Shown piece after piece: positions 1-12,400 of a DNA stretch of 64,000 bases (its first letter is position 1; each line of letters begins with the position of its first letter). Below the pieces are notes generated by a model. The model ran no database searches, was not told the DNA's origin, and saw nothing but the letters and a program-made list of their open reading frames with translations. The position numbers and the translations under genes were made by a program. Source of the stretch: Capra hircus (Eukaryota; Chordata; Mammalia; Artiodactyla; Bovidae); assembly GCF_001704415.2 (NCBI RefSeq), contig NC_030826.1, positions 32,855,324-32,919,323 of the forward strand, given 5' to 3'.

Positions 1-252
1 ATGGGCACCCGGCAGACCAAGGGCAGCCTGGCGGAGCGAGCCGGCCCCGGCGCGGCGCCGGGCCCCCGGCGCGAGCGGCCCGACTTCTGGGCGTCGCTGC
101 TGCTGCGCGCCGGGGACAAGGCGGGGCGCGCGGGCGCGGGCGCGGGGCTGCCCCCCTACCACCGGCGCGTCGGCATGGTCCAGGAGCTGCTGCGGATGTT
201 GCGCCAGGGCCGGCGGGAGGAGGCGGGGACGCTGCTGCAGCACCTGCGCCAG
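1..252 (+). CDS. LRRC75A: LRRC75A coding exon 1
   Basis: Codes residues 1-84, from MGTRQTKGS to LLQHLRQ. It ends CGCCAG before a GTGAGC donor at 253, phase 0. Very GC-rich, with runs of Ala, Gly and Arg, as usual for a first exon inside a CpG island. The open frame continues into the intron to 534, but protein similarity stops at the donor. The ATG is the family's known start; no upstream sequence is available to test another. Confidence 0.95.
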
Positions 253-470
253 GTGAGCGCCGGGAGGGGCCGCGGGGGCGCCCCGCCCCTGCCCAGGAGG
301 CCCCGGGGCGCCAGGGGCACCGCCCGGGCCCCTTCTCGGGGGGACCGGGCCCGGTCCAGCCGCAGGTGCCTCGGCGCTGCCCCTGAATTTGAGGCCTCGG
401 GGCAGGGCGGAGGAAGGCTGCCCGGAGAGGCCCGGCCGAGGGGGACCTGTTGGAATAACGTCCTCGTTTC
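1..470. promoter_or_regulatory. CpG island over LRRC75A exon 1 (right part)
   Basis: C, G and CpG are very dense from the window edge to about 440-470, then fall off. This is the downstream part of a promoter CpG island whose core should lie before position 1. Confidence 0.7.
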
Positions 471-3400
471 TCTCCTCCGCAGGCAGAGGAGGAGGCTGGC
501 CCGGGGCGGTGGGCGGCGGGGGACGCCTGCCTGAGCCAAGGTGCTTCTCTTACCCCCTACCCACTGGCAGTCTCTCCCATCAAGGGTCCTCAAGGAATGC
601 GCAGTTGTCAGCTTCCCCAGGGGGAGTCCAAGGGCACAGCTCTGGGACTGGTGAGATTCCAGCCCCCAGAGGCTTCGCTCGCCGGAAGGCACCCTAGGTG
701 AGAGGGGGTTCAGGTGGGAGACAGGTCTTCTCTCCCCTGACTAACTTTGACTGGAGCTCAGCCTGGAGCCGAGCGGTGGGGTGGGGGAGCTGGCCCGGTT
801 CCCGTGGGACCGGCTGGCCGCAGGGCCTTCCAAGGCTGCCTGCGCGCCCTGCCTTCAGCCTGATCCCCCTGGTTAGGCACTGCCTTGGCACCTCTGGAGG
901 GTCCCCTCTGCTTTGGGTCTCCCTGGGGCCGTTGCTGTCCACTTTTCTTGGGCTTGTTTTCCTTCTTCACTTTTTCATCCCTTCTGTGGATTCTGTCCAG
1001 CGGGAGAGAGGCAGGAAGGCGCCCCTCCTGCATCCCTAGGGTTTGTCCTGGCCGACCTTTGCGGGGGAGCTGAGTCCAAGCCCCATATTCTGGCTCAGTG
1101 GTGGAGTCTAGTGGGGATGGGGAAGGGGCTCTGAGGTGGCCTGTCTGAAGTTCTCCCATCACTGTTGAAAGAGGCGGTCAGAGAGCCTTCCTGGGAGAAG
1201 CTTCAGAAATCAATCAGACCCTCATCCCTCCTGGAGTCTGTAGCACCCCCCTACCCCACTAGGTATCTAGTGTGTGGTCACCCTGGAGTGTGTGTTCCCA
1301 AGGTGTGTGCACACAGGGAGAGGGAGCCAGAGGCCTGGGGGCTTGGGAAGCCTGGGGTTTCTGCTCTCCCCTCCACTTTCCCAAATAGCATCCAGAAGGC
1401 TACCTGAGATGCTGCTGTTTCCCCAGGTGCCATCTCTGAACTGAATCTTCAGAGAAAGATGACAATTCACACTTAGTAACTTTTTAGTGGTGTGTGTTTC
1501 TTTGTCTTTCAAGAACTGAAAGCCAGGTTATGGCCTCTGTGGAAACTGTTTTGCTTTCTATCAGAATAATGGGTTTTCCAGACCATCATATCCATTTGCA
1601 ACCAGACGGTGAGATGCTTTCTCTGATTGTATGCTGTCTCCCGGCACTGGGGTGGGTGCTGCAGAGGGTACAGGACCATGGAGGGGCTGACAGTGGGGGT
1701 CGAGGCAAGCCCTCCTGGGGCTGAAAAAGCAGAGTGCAGCCCCTGTTCTCGAGGGCCAGTCAGGGCCAGTTGTTCGGGTGGGGCCTGCAAGATGAGTGTG
1801 ATTCCACATCCTGGAGAACCTGAGCTTCCCCCTGGTTTTTAGAGAGTAGACACATCCCTGTGTCCCCCACAGGCTTCCCTGATGGCTCAGACAGTAAAGA
1901 ATCCGCCTGCAATGCGGGAGACCTGGGTTTCATCCCTGGGTCGGGAAGATCCCCTGGAGAAGGGAATGGCTACTCACTCCAGTATTCTTGCCTGGAGGAT
2001 CCCATGGACAGAGGCCTCAGTCCATGGAGTCACAGAGACGGACACGACTGAGCAACTAATACTGTCTGTGTCACCCACAGCGTCCGGAGACAGGGAGCAT
2101 TTCCTAACAGATGGTGGCTCGTTGGTGTCCTGACACTCTTCTGTCCTGACACAGTGGCACAGCTGATAAGGGTCAGAGGAGGTCAGCCAGGCTTCCCCTT
2201 TGCTGCAAAAACAGCAGAATAACTTGCCCTCCTGCTCCAGGCACGTCCTGGGCTCTCGTGACCTCTGGTTGAGGCCTGTGGGCTCTGCAGAGCCGGCAAC
2301 GGGCCTGCCTAAGGTGCAGATCAGGGCCCTCCAGGGAGTGGCTGGGAGACCTGGGCAGCATAGAACGGGAGCCCCAATGTCCAAATGTCCGTGGGAAGCA
2401 AGAGGTGGTTTTCTAGGACCCTGAGGCTGTTTGGAGGGATGAGGAGCTGCATCTGTGCTGTGCACAGAAGTGGCTCTTTCCCCCAAATCTTGTTTTCCTT
2501 TCCAGTTTCCTCCTCTAGGCCGGGGGTGGTGATGTTCAGAAAGCGAATGAGCAGTCACTGAGAGACAGGAAACACCCAGAGCTCCCTAGGGTCGGACCAG
2601 CAGGGGCGCATCAGTAACAGGAGGCGGAGGTGGGTGTGTGGAGCTCAGGGTTCGGTCATGCTGGGACACTGTTCTTGCCCCACAGAGCACAAGGGTGGGC
2701 ATCGGTGAACAGGTGAACAGGCAGAGGGAATGGTAGCCCAGATGGTCACGGTCATGGTCATCCTCACCTTCTCCTGTGTTTGTCCATGTGTGTGGCTGCC
2801 CAGAGCCCCGTGGGAGGGGGCTGGAGGTTGTCCTGGTCTCTATGGGCCGTGAGCTCTTTGGAGCCCTGAAGGATCTCTCCACACTCTTCCCAGAACAATG
2901 TGCCAACATTCACAGTCCTGCAAGAATGTTGGAGGGTTCACAGACCCCAGGTTCAGAATACACCCCTGTCTGGGACCTCTCCTTCCCAACCTGTGTGACT
3001 TGTGACAGGCTCAAGATATGGAAACGGGCCTGGGGACCACGTGTGACAGTCGCAGTGGGCTGAAGGACTGTGGCTGCTGGTGCCTCTGCTTCTGAATCTA
3101 GTAGGAGTCTCTCTGGTCTTAGATTTGGGGGGGGGAGTTTCCTGACTGGAGACTCTCCAGCCTGTCCCTGCATGTCCCTTGCCTGAGCAGTATGGGGAGG
3201 CCTCCTTGGTGTTTAGGATGCTGAGCTGTGCAGTGGGGAGGGAAGCAGGCTGCCAGGAAGCTGCCTGCTGAGGGAAGGAGCCAAGGGGAGTCCCCTTCCC
3301 TTGAGGAGCCCTGCCATCTTGAGAAGAGCCTGGGGCCTAGGGTCAGCTCGGGCAGCTTGCATTCCGGTCCTCAGTCTGCTCCCACTTGGGACCCAGCCAA

Positions 3401-6400
3401 TAACCTGTGAGTTGTGTTCCTCGTTTCCCTGAGGGTATCTAAGGTACTTAGCAGAGCAGATGCTACAACTGTGTGAGATTGTGTCGGCTCTGCAAACCTA
3501 AACCCGTTCTCACGGCAACAACGGCAAGGAACAAGAGAATTTGCTTGGGGTCTGGCCGGGCTGCTGGCTGGGTCTTGGTCACCTTTCTCAGGCTGGGCCC
3601 AGGAGGTTTTAGATTCTGTCTGCCTAACTAGGGCTCAGTCTGGGCCAGAACTCACTGAAAGTTCAGAAGCAGTGTGGGGCAGCGCTCAGGGAGCTGGGGG
3701 GTGAAAGAAGCTAATTGTGGATGAAAGAGGCTGCTCCGCTCCCCTCCCCCAGACCTCCCCCTTCTCCAGGTGTCACTTCCTAAGTCTTCAGCTCACACCT
3801 GCAATCTTCAAGATGCCCTGGGAAGAAGGACCCATTAGTCGTGGAGAGAGGGCGAGTGCCAGCCCATGTAGGAGGCGGGGGTCATCTCTTGGGTACAGGG
3901 ATTGCTCTGAGTCCCCGGGTCCCAGACTCGGTCGTCTCCCAGCCTCATGGAGCACCAGAGTAGGGGCTCAGTTCCCCCAGCACACACCAAGCTGAAGTGA
4001 CCCATCTCCCAGCTTTTCCGTAAAGAGGATCTGATTGGGTTGGTTTATATGGTGCAGCCTTGTTGGGCAGGGCAGTTCTAGGGTCAGCCTGATGGTGTGG
4101 CTCAGGCCACGTGACCAGGGTGACTGGGCTGGCCTCACGCTATGCCTGGGAACACAAGCCACCCCCGCAATGCAGAAAAGAGCCCTCAGGAACCTAGGGT
4201 GCTGGCTGCCCCAGGGGTCTGGATAAGTCTCCCTGGGAACCCAGAGGCTTGGCAGAAAGATGAGCAAGAGGTTGCCTTTTTCATCTGACAACCCCCAGAA
4301 CAAGCAGGGAGTTCCCCACCCTTAGCCTTGATCTTCTCCACCTGGGATGCACGTCCTCATATCCATGGAATGCTCCTTACGTTTCCAAGGCCACCCTCCT
4401 GGGCCACGTCAGCCCACGGACTCTGAGATTCAGTTGCCGGTTAGGCTGTATGGATTTAATCGTCCGTATGTACGTCATTTTCCCCACTGTCCATTTTGTT
4501 AGACTAAGTCCCACACTTTCTGAGAGTGGAGACCCCCACCACCACCTCTGTCCCTGGCAGGGGGTTGACACCGCTAGGTTGTGGCGAGCTGCAGTAAGTC
4601 GTGCGCCAGGGACACGCTGTCTTGGTGTGTCCCCAGCAAGCCCTTGGGTCCGGGCTGTGCACCCCGGGGCTTATTTGCCAGGCCCGTGGGTGCAGTCGAG
4701 AGATCTGGCGAGTTTGCTTTCATTTGGTTGGATTCCCGGGAGCCCTGTCCACAGGACTTGGCTGTTCTTGGCAGCCCGCCAGGCAGTGGTGTTCTTGGAG
4801 AGAGGAGTGGCATGGTGCCCGGCCTCCGTGGGCACCGCAGGGACCCCATGGCAGGTGCCGTCTGGGGCCTCTGCTGAGGTGGCAGCAGGGAGCGGAGCCT
4901 GGCTGGAGGGCCCGGCCTCCACGCTCCTTGTGCTGAATCATGTTGATTCCATCCGCAGAGAGAAAGCTTCCTCCCTCTCTAAGCCCTGCTGCTCTCTGGC
5001 CAGGCTGGGCATTTCCAGTGATGCCGAGGCAGGGGGAGCCCCAGGCCAGGGCCTGCTCTGCTGGTTTCCAAGGCCAGGGATGCAGCCACCTCTGTGTGGC
5101 CAGGAGTGACGCCAGGGCCTGAGGCTGGGCCAGCTGTCCTGACTGCAGGTCTGGTGGGGAGAGACCTCCTTCGGGCTCCCCTGCACCTGCCAAAACACTC
5201 CCCCCAACCTCCTGCAGGCAAAAGCCACCTCCAAGAGAGTTATCCAGGTGACTCAGGTCTTGGTCTGGCTTCCCCATCAGGATGCTCAAGGGGTGGGGTC
5301 CACATCCGAGGAGATCCCCCCCCCAAAGTGGGGGTCTCAGCCTGCCATCCACCTCCCTCCCCTGGCCTGCCAGCTGTGTCCTATCCACTTTCATTAGGAG
5401 AAACAGGGGTTGGGGTGGGGGCAGTGGTCAAAAATGGCAGGCTCCATCGCTGCCCCTGGAAGTGGCTGTCCTGATGAGCTCAGTGACCTTGGCCAGCCAG
5501 GCAGGGGTGGGGGCTGGCCTTCATGGTGCCTGGCTCTCCTCCCCACCCCACTCGCTGGCCCAAGCGGCGCCCACGTGGCTCTCTGGGAGCATTTCCCAGC
5601 CTTCTTCTTTTTTTTTTTTTTCAACTTTTATTAGCTCAGACTCCTGGCTGCTGCAGCCATATGGAGTTCTGCCGACGGCTGCTGTTCAGGCGATGTGGCA
5701 TTTCGATGTTTCTAACTTCATCTTCACCAGTATAGACAAGGAGTCAGGCAGGAGTGGAGAAGGACAGTGTTCACCTGCAGGGTGGCCTCACGTCGGGCCT
5801 GAGGGCCGTGCCCCCAGCCACGGCTGCCCCTGCCCACGCTGTCCCCTGCGTCCCAGCTTTTCTCGGCCTCTCCCGCTCCCCCTCCCACCGTCTCTTCTCT
5901 GTGTCTCTCCCTTTCCCTGGGTGAGAAGCAGACTTTGCATCTCTGTTGTTCAGCTCATCTTGGTCAGCTTCCCAGGGCTGCCCCCACCCTCTAGCCTTCA
6001 TAGCAGGAAGACAGCCGGGGACCGTGAGAACAGGAAGGAGTGGGGGTCATTTCGTTGTCTAGTCTGGTAGGGGCCAGCGCCTTGAGTGGGGGAAGCTCTA
6101 GGGACATCCCTCCTGCCCATGCCCTGCTTCCCGGTCCATAAAGCATTTTCTCCTGTTTATTTAGCTCTTTAAATAGTCCTATGAGGTCAACAGGATCTCA
6201 CTTAAAGTAAGAAACGGTAGGTTTTCTTTTTAAAAAAAAAACAGGGCATCATCATTGTTTTGAACAATGCTGCTCTTGAACTGTGGTGCTGGAGAAGTCT
6301 CTTGAGAGTCCCTTGGGCTGCAGGGAGATCCAACCAGTCAATCCTATAGGACATCAACCCTGAGTATTCACTGGAAGTACCGATGCTGAAGCTGAAACTC

Positions 6401-9400
6401 CAATACTTTGGCCACCTGATGTGAAGAGCTAACCCATTGGCAAAGACCCTGATGCTGGGGAAGATTGAAGACAGGAAGAAAAGGGGATGACAGAGAATGA
6501 GACGGTTGGATGGCATCATTGACTCAATGGACATGAGTCCAACTCCCAGCAAACTCTGGGAGTTGATGAAGGACAGGGAAGCCTGGAGTGCTGCAGTCCA
6601 CGGGGTCACAAAGTCGGACATGACTGAGCAACTGAACAAGACAATTGTTCAAAAATGAGAAAATACAGATGAGCCAAAATAAGACCTCGAAGAGATCCGT
6701 CTGTTGTACAGTCCGGTGTCGCCCCTCCAGGCACTGCTCTAGGCCCTGGGAGACAGGAGAAACCGGAGTAAAATTGTTCCCCCACCTCATGGACAGATTA
6801 TGAGGATCAGGAAGCCAGCATGTGCTCAACAAGGCCTTGAAAAAGGGTTCCAAGTTGGGGCAGCCTTCTCTGGGGACTGGGGACCCTTGGCCCTGGCCCC
6901 AGCACAGCCCCTTTCCCTTCTCTGGCCTCAGTTTGCCCACCAGCACAGTGAGAGGCTGTGTGGCTAAGTAACCACTGAGGTTCCCGACCGCCTCACAGCT
7001 TCTACCAGGCTCCCGTGGCATCAGGATGGACCCGTTCATTCACACGTGAGCCAGAGTCCTTGTCATGCTCTGATGTCACTCCCTTGTCCCCAGTTTGTGC
7101 AAGAGCTAGGACTGATCCCCACATACGGGCACAGACCTCTCCTCCCTCAGGGCTCCCAAACGGACCAGCTCCCAGGTGGGGCTTTGTCTCTCCTGCCCTG
7201 ATAGCCCCTCCCGGTGGCCCTGGTGCCCAGGCCTGAGCCTCTCCTGCCCACACCTCTGTCTCATGGCCTTGGCCCCCATCTGTCCCCCAGCACATTCTGC
7301 AAGTGGCACTGCTGCTTTCATTCATTTGTAGTTGACCGCGCTGGGTCTCGGTTGCTGCGTGGCCTCTTCTCTAGCTGCGTAGAATGGGGCTACTCTGTAG
7401 CTGCAGCGCTTGGGGTTCTCACTGCGGTGGCTTCTCTTGTTGCAGAGCCCGGGCTCCAGGGCACGAGGGCTTCACTAGGTGCCGCTCCCAGGCTCCAGAG
7501 CACAGGCTCAGTAGTTGTGGTGCACGGGCTTTGTTGCTCTGTGACATATGGGATCTTCCCAAGTCAGGGATCAAACCCACATCTCCTGCATTGGCAGACA
7601 GATTCTTTACCACTGAGCCACCCGGGAAGACCTAACTGGTACTTTTTTCAGTGGCTTATTTGTTAAAATAAGATGTCGAGATGGTGGTGGCTAAGATGAA
7701 TTAATATTGGAGGAAGAGGAGAGCAGAACCCAGCTTGAAGAGAGAGTGGTCCCTATAAGGGGCATGTTTCATGAGCTCACTGCCCCTCCATGGAGCGTGG
7801 CCACACCCCTGCTCCTGGCAGCCAAGGACTGGAGGTGTGAAGGCCATTCAGTGAGAAGTGCAGAGCGCCCAAGGATGCCTCATCCCCTCATTTGCTTCCA
7901 GGGAGACCTAAGGCCACCCCAGGCCCACACAGCCCCTTTGTGAGAAGTAGGAGACACGTGTCTGGTTGGCTGAGACACAGTCAAAGCTTGGCAACTTCAA
8001 CCCCATCCAGACACCCTTCTGCAGTGCACACCCTGCACAGCTGTACTTAGCCGCCTTGGTGAAGGCATGCAGAAGTTCAGTCTTTATCAGCTGAAGCCAG
8101 TCAGGAGGCTCAGCCCTTCTCCCATGTGGCCCCTTGGGCACAGCCTTCCCATGTCACCTGAAGCAGGCAGCAGTGAGTGCCAGCCAGAATGGGATGATTT
8201 CTGCCTCTGAGCCAGACGATTGTCCCCTTCCTCCTCAAATGGGAAGCTGAAGCAATTGGGCACCTTCTTCCAGCCCAACACTCCCACCTCTCCCAGAGGC
8301 AAAGACACCTTCAGTGAGTCTGGAGTCAGGCCCATAGGACTTAGGAGCACAGGGACCTTCAAGACGCCTTCCTTGCTAAGCTCCCATCATCTCCAGTCCC
8401 CACCCATGTCCTGGGGACCCAGGAATTCCCCTCCAGCTTCCCAGACTGTTTATATCCCTGTCTCTGTGGAAAAGGAAATGGCAACCTACTCCAGTATTCT
8501 TTCCTGGAGAATCCCCTGGACAGAGGAGCCTGACAGGCTGCAGTCCATGGGGTCACAAAGAGTCAGACACAACTGAAGTGACTTAGCATGCACGCATTCT
8601 GGATTCTCCCCATTTCCTGTAAATAGCCTCCATCCACCTCTCCCTTCAGTTGAGTTTTCCTGGAATGAGCCTGTCTTCTGGACTTCCTATCATTCCCAGT
8701 TGCAGACCTCATCCCCATTTTCTCCTAGAGTTGTGGAGTTTTGGGGTAAAAACTCCCACAGGGTTTCCAAGCAGCTGCCAGCCTAGAGACCATCAGGAGG
8801 GGAAGGTTCTCGGAGATGGAGACAGACATGGAAGGTTCCAGTTTACCCGTTGTGAGAATTCTCACCTCTCCATAAATCGCCTGCTGGCTAAGAATCGGCC
8901 TGGTCAGGCACGGGGAGCTTGATAAAGGTATTTGTGCTGTGGCATGTCTCAGTGGGAGGATGGTCCATGAGCTAGAGCTCAGACGTGGGGGCACTCTGAG
9001 GGGCACGGGGCTCTGGGAGGTGGGGGAAGGCCTGGAATAGGAGAATGGGCAGTGGGGTGGAATTAGAGAAACAATTTACTTTTGGAAAACTGGTGGCAGC
9101 TGGCCAGGAAACCCAGAGGAGCAGGGGCAGCTGGCTGGGGACTCGAGAGCAGGTGTGTCGCACGTGGGCCCTGCTCTGGAGGGAGTCTGTCCACTGAGGA
9201 GAACCTGTGGGCAGAACCCAGGGACACTGGGATGGGAGAGAGCCTGAGACCCTGGCAGGAAGCTCTGGGCCTTCATGGGCCTGTTGCTTGGGCCCTTTCA
9301 CTCCACCCACCTCCACCTGCACCGCCGCCCTCCCAGAGTCCTTGGAAAATGAGGACAAACTCCGTGACTCCCAGAGACAGGCAGAGCCGCTCCCTCCCCA

Positions 9401-12400
9401 GGGACACTGCCCTCGCCCTGCAGTCTCTGGGACTCACCGATACCTCTCGGTGCTGCTGGTTGTGGCCCCAGGTTCTTCCACCTGTGGGGCAATGAGGCCC
9501 CAAGGAGGAGTGGGGTGGGGAAGAGTCTGCCGGCCAGAGCTCCTTCCCTGGTCCATTCCTGCCCTCCCCACTGCCCAGAGAAAAGGCCTTGGGGAAATGG
9601 GCAGGGCTCACCCTCAGCCAGAAGCCTGGGGGACCTTTTCCTCCTCTCCCTGCACTTCCCCACCAGCCCCACACCTGGGTGTGAGCTGGATTCGAGCTGG
9701 ACTTCCCATCCCTTGTGACTCGTCTCTGCTTACCTGGGTTCTTGGAGGTTGTGCCCGGGGCCTTGCCTCTGACCTAGAGATTCAAAGTGATAAAGACCCT
9801 TTGGGTTCCCTGGTGACCTAGTGGTTAGGACTTGGGGCCTTCACTGTGAAGACCTGGGTTCAACCCCTGGTTGGGAAACCGTCTCACATGCCAAAATAAA
9901 AAAGTAAAGTGGTAAAGACTCTCAGTGTGCAGAGGCGGTTGATTTTATGTGCCTTCTTGGTGAGGTCATGGTACCCAGTTTCTGGTGAAATGTGAGTCTA
10001 GATGTTACTGCAAAGGTATTTTTTAGATGATATTAGCATTAAATCAGGCTTTCCTGGTGGCTCAGATGGTAGAGAATCTGCCTGCAGTTTAGGAGACCCA
10101 GGTTGGATCCCTGGGTCGGGAAGATCCCCTGGAGAAGGGAATGGCTCCTCACTCCAGTATTCTTGCCTGGAGAATCCCATGGACAGAGGAGCCTGGTGGG
10201 CTACAGTCCATGGGGTCACAGAGAGTAGGGCAAACTGAGTGACTAACACACGCAGCAGCAGCGTTAAATCAGTCAACCTTGAATAAAGCAGGCGGCCTTC
10301 CACAGTGTGGGTGGGCCTTGTCCGATAGGTTGAAGACCTTGCGAGGAAAGGCTGGGGGCAGGGGTGCTGAGTTTAGGCTGGGGGAGGTGGCGGCAGCAGC
10401 TCTTCCTGGGGTCCTAGCCTGCCGTCCAGCTTTCAGATCAGCCAGATCCCACGGTCACTGTTCCTTACACCTCGCTCCCTCCTCTCCCTCTCATCCACTC
10501 ACACCCTATCAATTCTGTTTCTCTGGACGACCTTTACTTACATATGTGCTCCAAGGGCTGGCAGCCGTGGGAGGTGGGGTAAGAAATCCCAGGGCCCACC
10601 CCGCCCCTGTTTCTGCCACTCGCTCACAGCCCTCAGATCCTTGACTTCTCACCCTGAGAAACAGGCTGTCCCCATGAGGTGTGTCCTGCTTGGAAAGCAG
10701 GTTGTCAGGGAGCCAGACAGAAGGAGCCTGGAAGTCACCCCCCCTACCTCTGTCACCTACATTTCCCTCCACAATGGACCAAACCTTTCATTTAAAATGG
10801 ACAACATTAACCGCAAGAGAGACAAATGGGCTTAAGTGCGCTTCAGAAGGCTTCAGCGACAGATTATTTCCTAAGTAGAGATCTGGAGGCTGCAGGATGG
10901 ATGACAGTGCTGAGAATCCGTGGAGTGGAGGAACCGGTAGACCTCAGGGACCCGCTGGCCCCAGTCTTCCTGTAGAATCCCAGACCCACAAGATGCGGGG
11001 CTGGTTGGGACTGGAAAGGAAGACTGGGGAGTATAATAGTGGGAATGCCACCAACCTTCAGAGTCATAAAGCACAGTAGCTGAAAGGTCCGATGGGGGGA
11101 ATGCAATGCTATTTGCTGAATTTCTTCTTTGGGTTCCAAACCCTGGTGATCCAGGCCTCTTCTGCTGGTCTCTCCCACTTTCTGGGAAGAAAGAGTTGAT
11201 GACAAGCTCACTTGTAGGTGGGGGTGCTGTCGTGCAGCGGGACAGGAGGGTGCCCAGGGCCACACTGACCTAGGGGTTAACTCAAGCCTGGGCCTGGGGG
11301 CTCCTATCATTCTCCAGCAGAGCCTGGGTGGACCCATGACCACAGAGAGCAGAGCAGACCCCCTCAGGCCTACTGGGCCTGCAGCTGATTTTCTGATTTT
11401 CTGAAGAGAAAGCGTCCTTTTGTTATTTATTTGTTGCTACTGCTGCTTCTTGGATTTTAATTGAATTACACTTGGCAGCGGTCAGACATATGTTTCCAGA
11501 GGCCTGCTTTGTGCAAAGGGTGTCTGTTTTAAAGACTTCAAAGTTAAAACACAAACAGCATGCAGCCATGAAGCCACCCTGCTGCATCCTGACGGGGAGA
11601 GTAGACCCGCGGGCACTTGTCATGGTTGAGGAGGGGCGCCTGCCCGCCTTAAGACCCCGCAGGACCAGTGGTCATGGGAGCACAGGAGTCACCAGCCACG
11701 CCTGGGGGATGAGAACGGGCTCTGCGATGGGACCAGAGCCCATCCTTGCCCCTCAGCCAGGTGGGCCAGCAGGCAGGGGGCAGTGGTGACTGGGGTGGGG
11801 GGAGCCTGCCACCAGGGCCTGCGAGTATCTCCTGGGCTCCAGCTCCTCCCCTGCACCCGGCAGGAGTGGCCTCGCCAGCAAGCAAGCCAACACTGGCGCG
11901 TTTCCTTCAAGGAGAGGCCAGGGTAGAGGTTGCTTCCGTGACTTTTGCTTTGCTGTTTGCTGTTTCCAAAGTCTGGGTGTGTGGGCGTGGGCGTGGGCAC
12001 TCAATGCCTCTTCCCCCAGGGATACAAGGACAAGGATAGCTGCCTACCAACCGACTTCAGCCTCGTTGTGTCCCTGGGAGGTTTACAGGGTCCTTAGGGC
12101 CTTTTTGTGCAGATACCACATGCTCTGCACACACACACATTAATATATACACACATACAAACTGTACACACACACACACACAGACACCCCATTTACATAT
12201 ATACACCCATCCATACACATATACACACATGTACATACACACTTGCCCTACACATATATATATATACACACATATACACACAGTGCTCATGGGTGCTTGA
12301 TTTTCTCAGTTATGATTCAATATATTGAACTGAAAAACTTTAAAGCCTACCATTTCCCTAACATTTTAAGTTTAATCTACAAATGCCATTATTCTGTTTA

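Noticed and set aside
1..534. Single open frame from the first base to 534 taken as a complete small gene
   Set aside because: LRRC75A similarity ends at 252, exactly at a GTGAGC donor, and continues at 22580. The rest is open only because of high GC content.
1872..1945. tRNA genes at the SINE heads (A-box and B-box-like sequence)
   Set aside because: They are diverged tRNA-derived SINE heads and do not fold into an intact cloverleaf by eye.
1860..2133. Open frames with phrases such as DGSDSKESACNAGDLGFIPG or ILAWRIPWTE, here and at many other sites
   Set aside because: These are translations of Bov-tA SINE copies. The same peptides recur at every copy and are not host genes.
2595..2612. 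CCAGCAGGGGCGC as a CTCF site (similar run near 55526)
   Set aside because: One G short of the core, which shifts the rest of the motif.
12107..12328. His/Thr/Tyr-rich frames in the microsatellite
   Set aside because: Simple translation of CA/TA repeats.
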